Below, one piece after another: positions 63,001 through 64,000 of a stretch of DNA of 64,000 nt. The stretch lies in assembly GCA_963513935.1 (NCBI GenBank), contig OY740774.1:88492385-88556384 (forward strand). Direction: 5' to 3'. A model generated the notes under the pieces. The model saw nothing but the letters and a program-made list of their open reading frames with translations, did not search any database and was not told the DNA's origin. The position numbers and the translations under genes are program-made. The DNA is from Aphrophora alni. Lineage: Eukaryota > Arthropoda > Insecta > Hemiptera > Aphrophoridae. Every line of letters begins with the position of its first letter. Positions within the stretch are counted from its first letter, which is position 1.

Positions 63001-64000
63001 CTATTAGAGTAATGTTATTTTGTAATGTTATCCTCCTTATTTAAACCCTAACAATCCTAACATTCCAAACCATAAAAATGTCTACCATTTATTCCTAGTC
63101 TTAGAAATAATTTTCAGCCAACTATAAATAGGCCTATATGTGTTTGTAAAAGTTCTGATTTTATGGGTTATTTAGGCTTTTATGTTTGAAAAAAATCAAA
63201 TTGTCGTAATTATTATTGTAAATTTTAAATTGATATATTATCACTATAAATATACTTATACACTATTGTAATTAGTTTTACAAGTTTTATGAAAACGTTA
63301 TTTATTTTTTGTTTTCAGTTAAAAAATCATGAATTGTATGTATATCATACAAATGTTTATTGAATATAACACCTAAGTTAGCAGAACAGTTGTCATAACC
63401 CCCCCCCCATTTTACCCCTCCTTGAAGTAGGCCTAAACACTGTAGGATGTTAGGTCTTTGTACTTTTCAGTTTTCCAGATTGTACACTCTTTTGTGTGGC
63501 CATGTTTATGTGGAAAGAGTCAACAGTTAAAATGAGTTTAACTGTGAGTTCATATCAAATAGTAGCAATAGCCAAAAGGAAGTGAAAGCACTAGGTAGGC
63601 TATATTTAATTTCATAAAGCTTTATCCATTAATACTAGTAACCCTGCTCGTATTTTACGAAACAAAAAAAGTTTCTTAAATTGTTCTAATGTCAAAGAGA
63701 GAGATTACCTCTGACTTTTGATTTTTTTTTTGTCAATGGTTTAATTTTCTAGATTAACCTATAGAGTTATGTTTAATGTGATGTTTTTTGTTTTGAATTT
63801 TTGAAATTGATTTGCCCTTTTTGTTTCTGAAATAAACAATAAAAAAGAAAACGAGGAACAAACTACAGTAAAAATTTAAAAATATTAATTATTACTAACA
63901 TTTTCTTACTACAACATAGCGCAGCATGTCCAAAATTTGATAGTCTAAACACAAAAGAACAACAAATAAATTCAGAAAGAGGGGTAGGCCTACAGAAAAC
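60061..64000 (+). other. AT-rich sequence without recognisable genes
   Basis: May include more decayed LINE sequence up to about 60300 on the minus strand. A tRNA-like fragment (61633-61680) is listed separately. Nothing else is supportable. Confidence 0.4.
61633..61680 (+). repeat. tRNA-like fragment (A-box only)
   Basis: The sequence ggctagctcagttggtagag matches the 5' half of a tRNA, including the A box (tagctcagttgg). The expected anticodon arm and B box (gttcgaatcc-like) are not found downstream, so it is a tRNA pseudogene or SINE head rather than a working tRNA gene. Confidence 0.55.

Overview
The window looks like AT-rich insect nuclear DNA (a hemipteroid insect is my guess; the order is not proven by sequence). 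It has spliced exons with GT/AG borders, very long introns, an Esrp/fusilli family RNA-binding protein gene, and a dense layer of Tc1/mariner, pogo/Tigger, hAT, LINE, SINE-like and Ty3/Gypsy elements. There are no bacterial-style genes, operons or CRISPR arrays.

The only host gene I can support is the 3' part of fusilli (orthologue of vertebrate ESRP1/2) on the + strand. Exons at 3399-3632 and 6779-6998 encode the third RRM. From there the gene can end in more than one way. It can read through the donor at 6999 to a stop at 7712-7714, adding about 239 residues rich in Gln, Pro and Ala. Or it can splice 22.4 kb downstream to 29404-29576, then to a 52-nt exon (47482-47533) and a short last exon (49410-49441). 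All phases agree (0, 1, 0, 1). Reading through the donor at 29577 gives a third possible end at 29702. Exons for RRM1 and RRM2 must lie before base 1.

The introns hold transposable elements. 0-7 kb: a dispersed repeat with a conserved hairpin, an hAT transposase remnant and a mariner remnant. 10.8-15.5 kb: a degenerate fold-back element, a tRNA-derived SINE and a mariner copy. 22.4-23.7 kb: pogo/Tigger remnants. 27.7-34.8 kb: another mariner remnant, a fold-back element directly behind the alternative fusilli stop, a Tigger deletion derivative with TA target sites, a fourth mariner remnant, and an hAT-type MITE with a perfect 8-bp target duplication.

35785-46461 is a 10.7-kb Ty3/Gypsy LTR retrotransposon on the minus strand, inserted antisense in the last long intron. 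It has 902-bp LTRs that appear identical, open gag and pol frames, a tRNA-Lys-like primer site, a plausible -1 frameshift heptamer exactly where the pol frame opens, no env, and an unusual 3.4-kb non-coding, repeat-bearing segment between pol and the 3' LTR. It looks young and possibly active.

Downstream of the fusilli stop (49.4-64 kb) there are no convincing genes: a second mariner of the same family as the 14-kb copy, a 5'-truncated LINE tail with an 11-bp target duplication, a decayed LINE reverse transcriptase, and AT-rich sequence.
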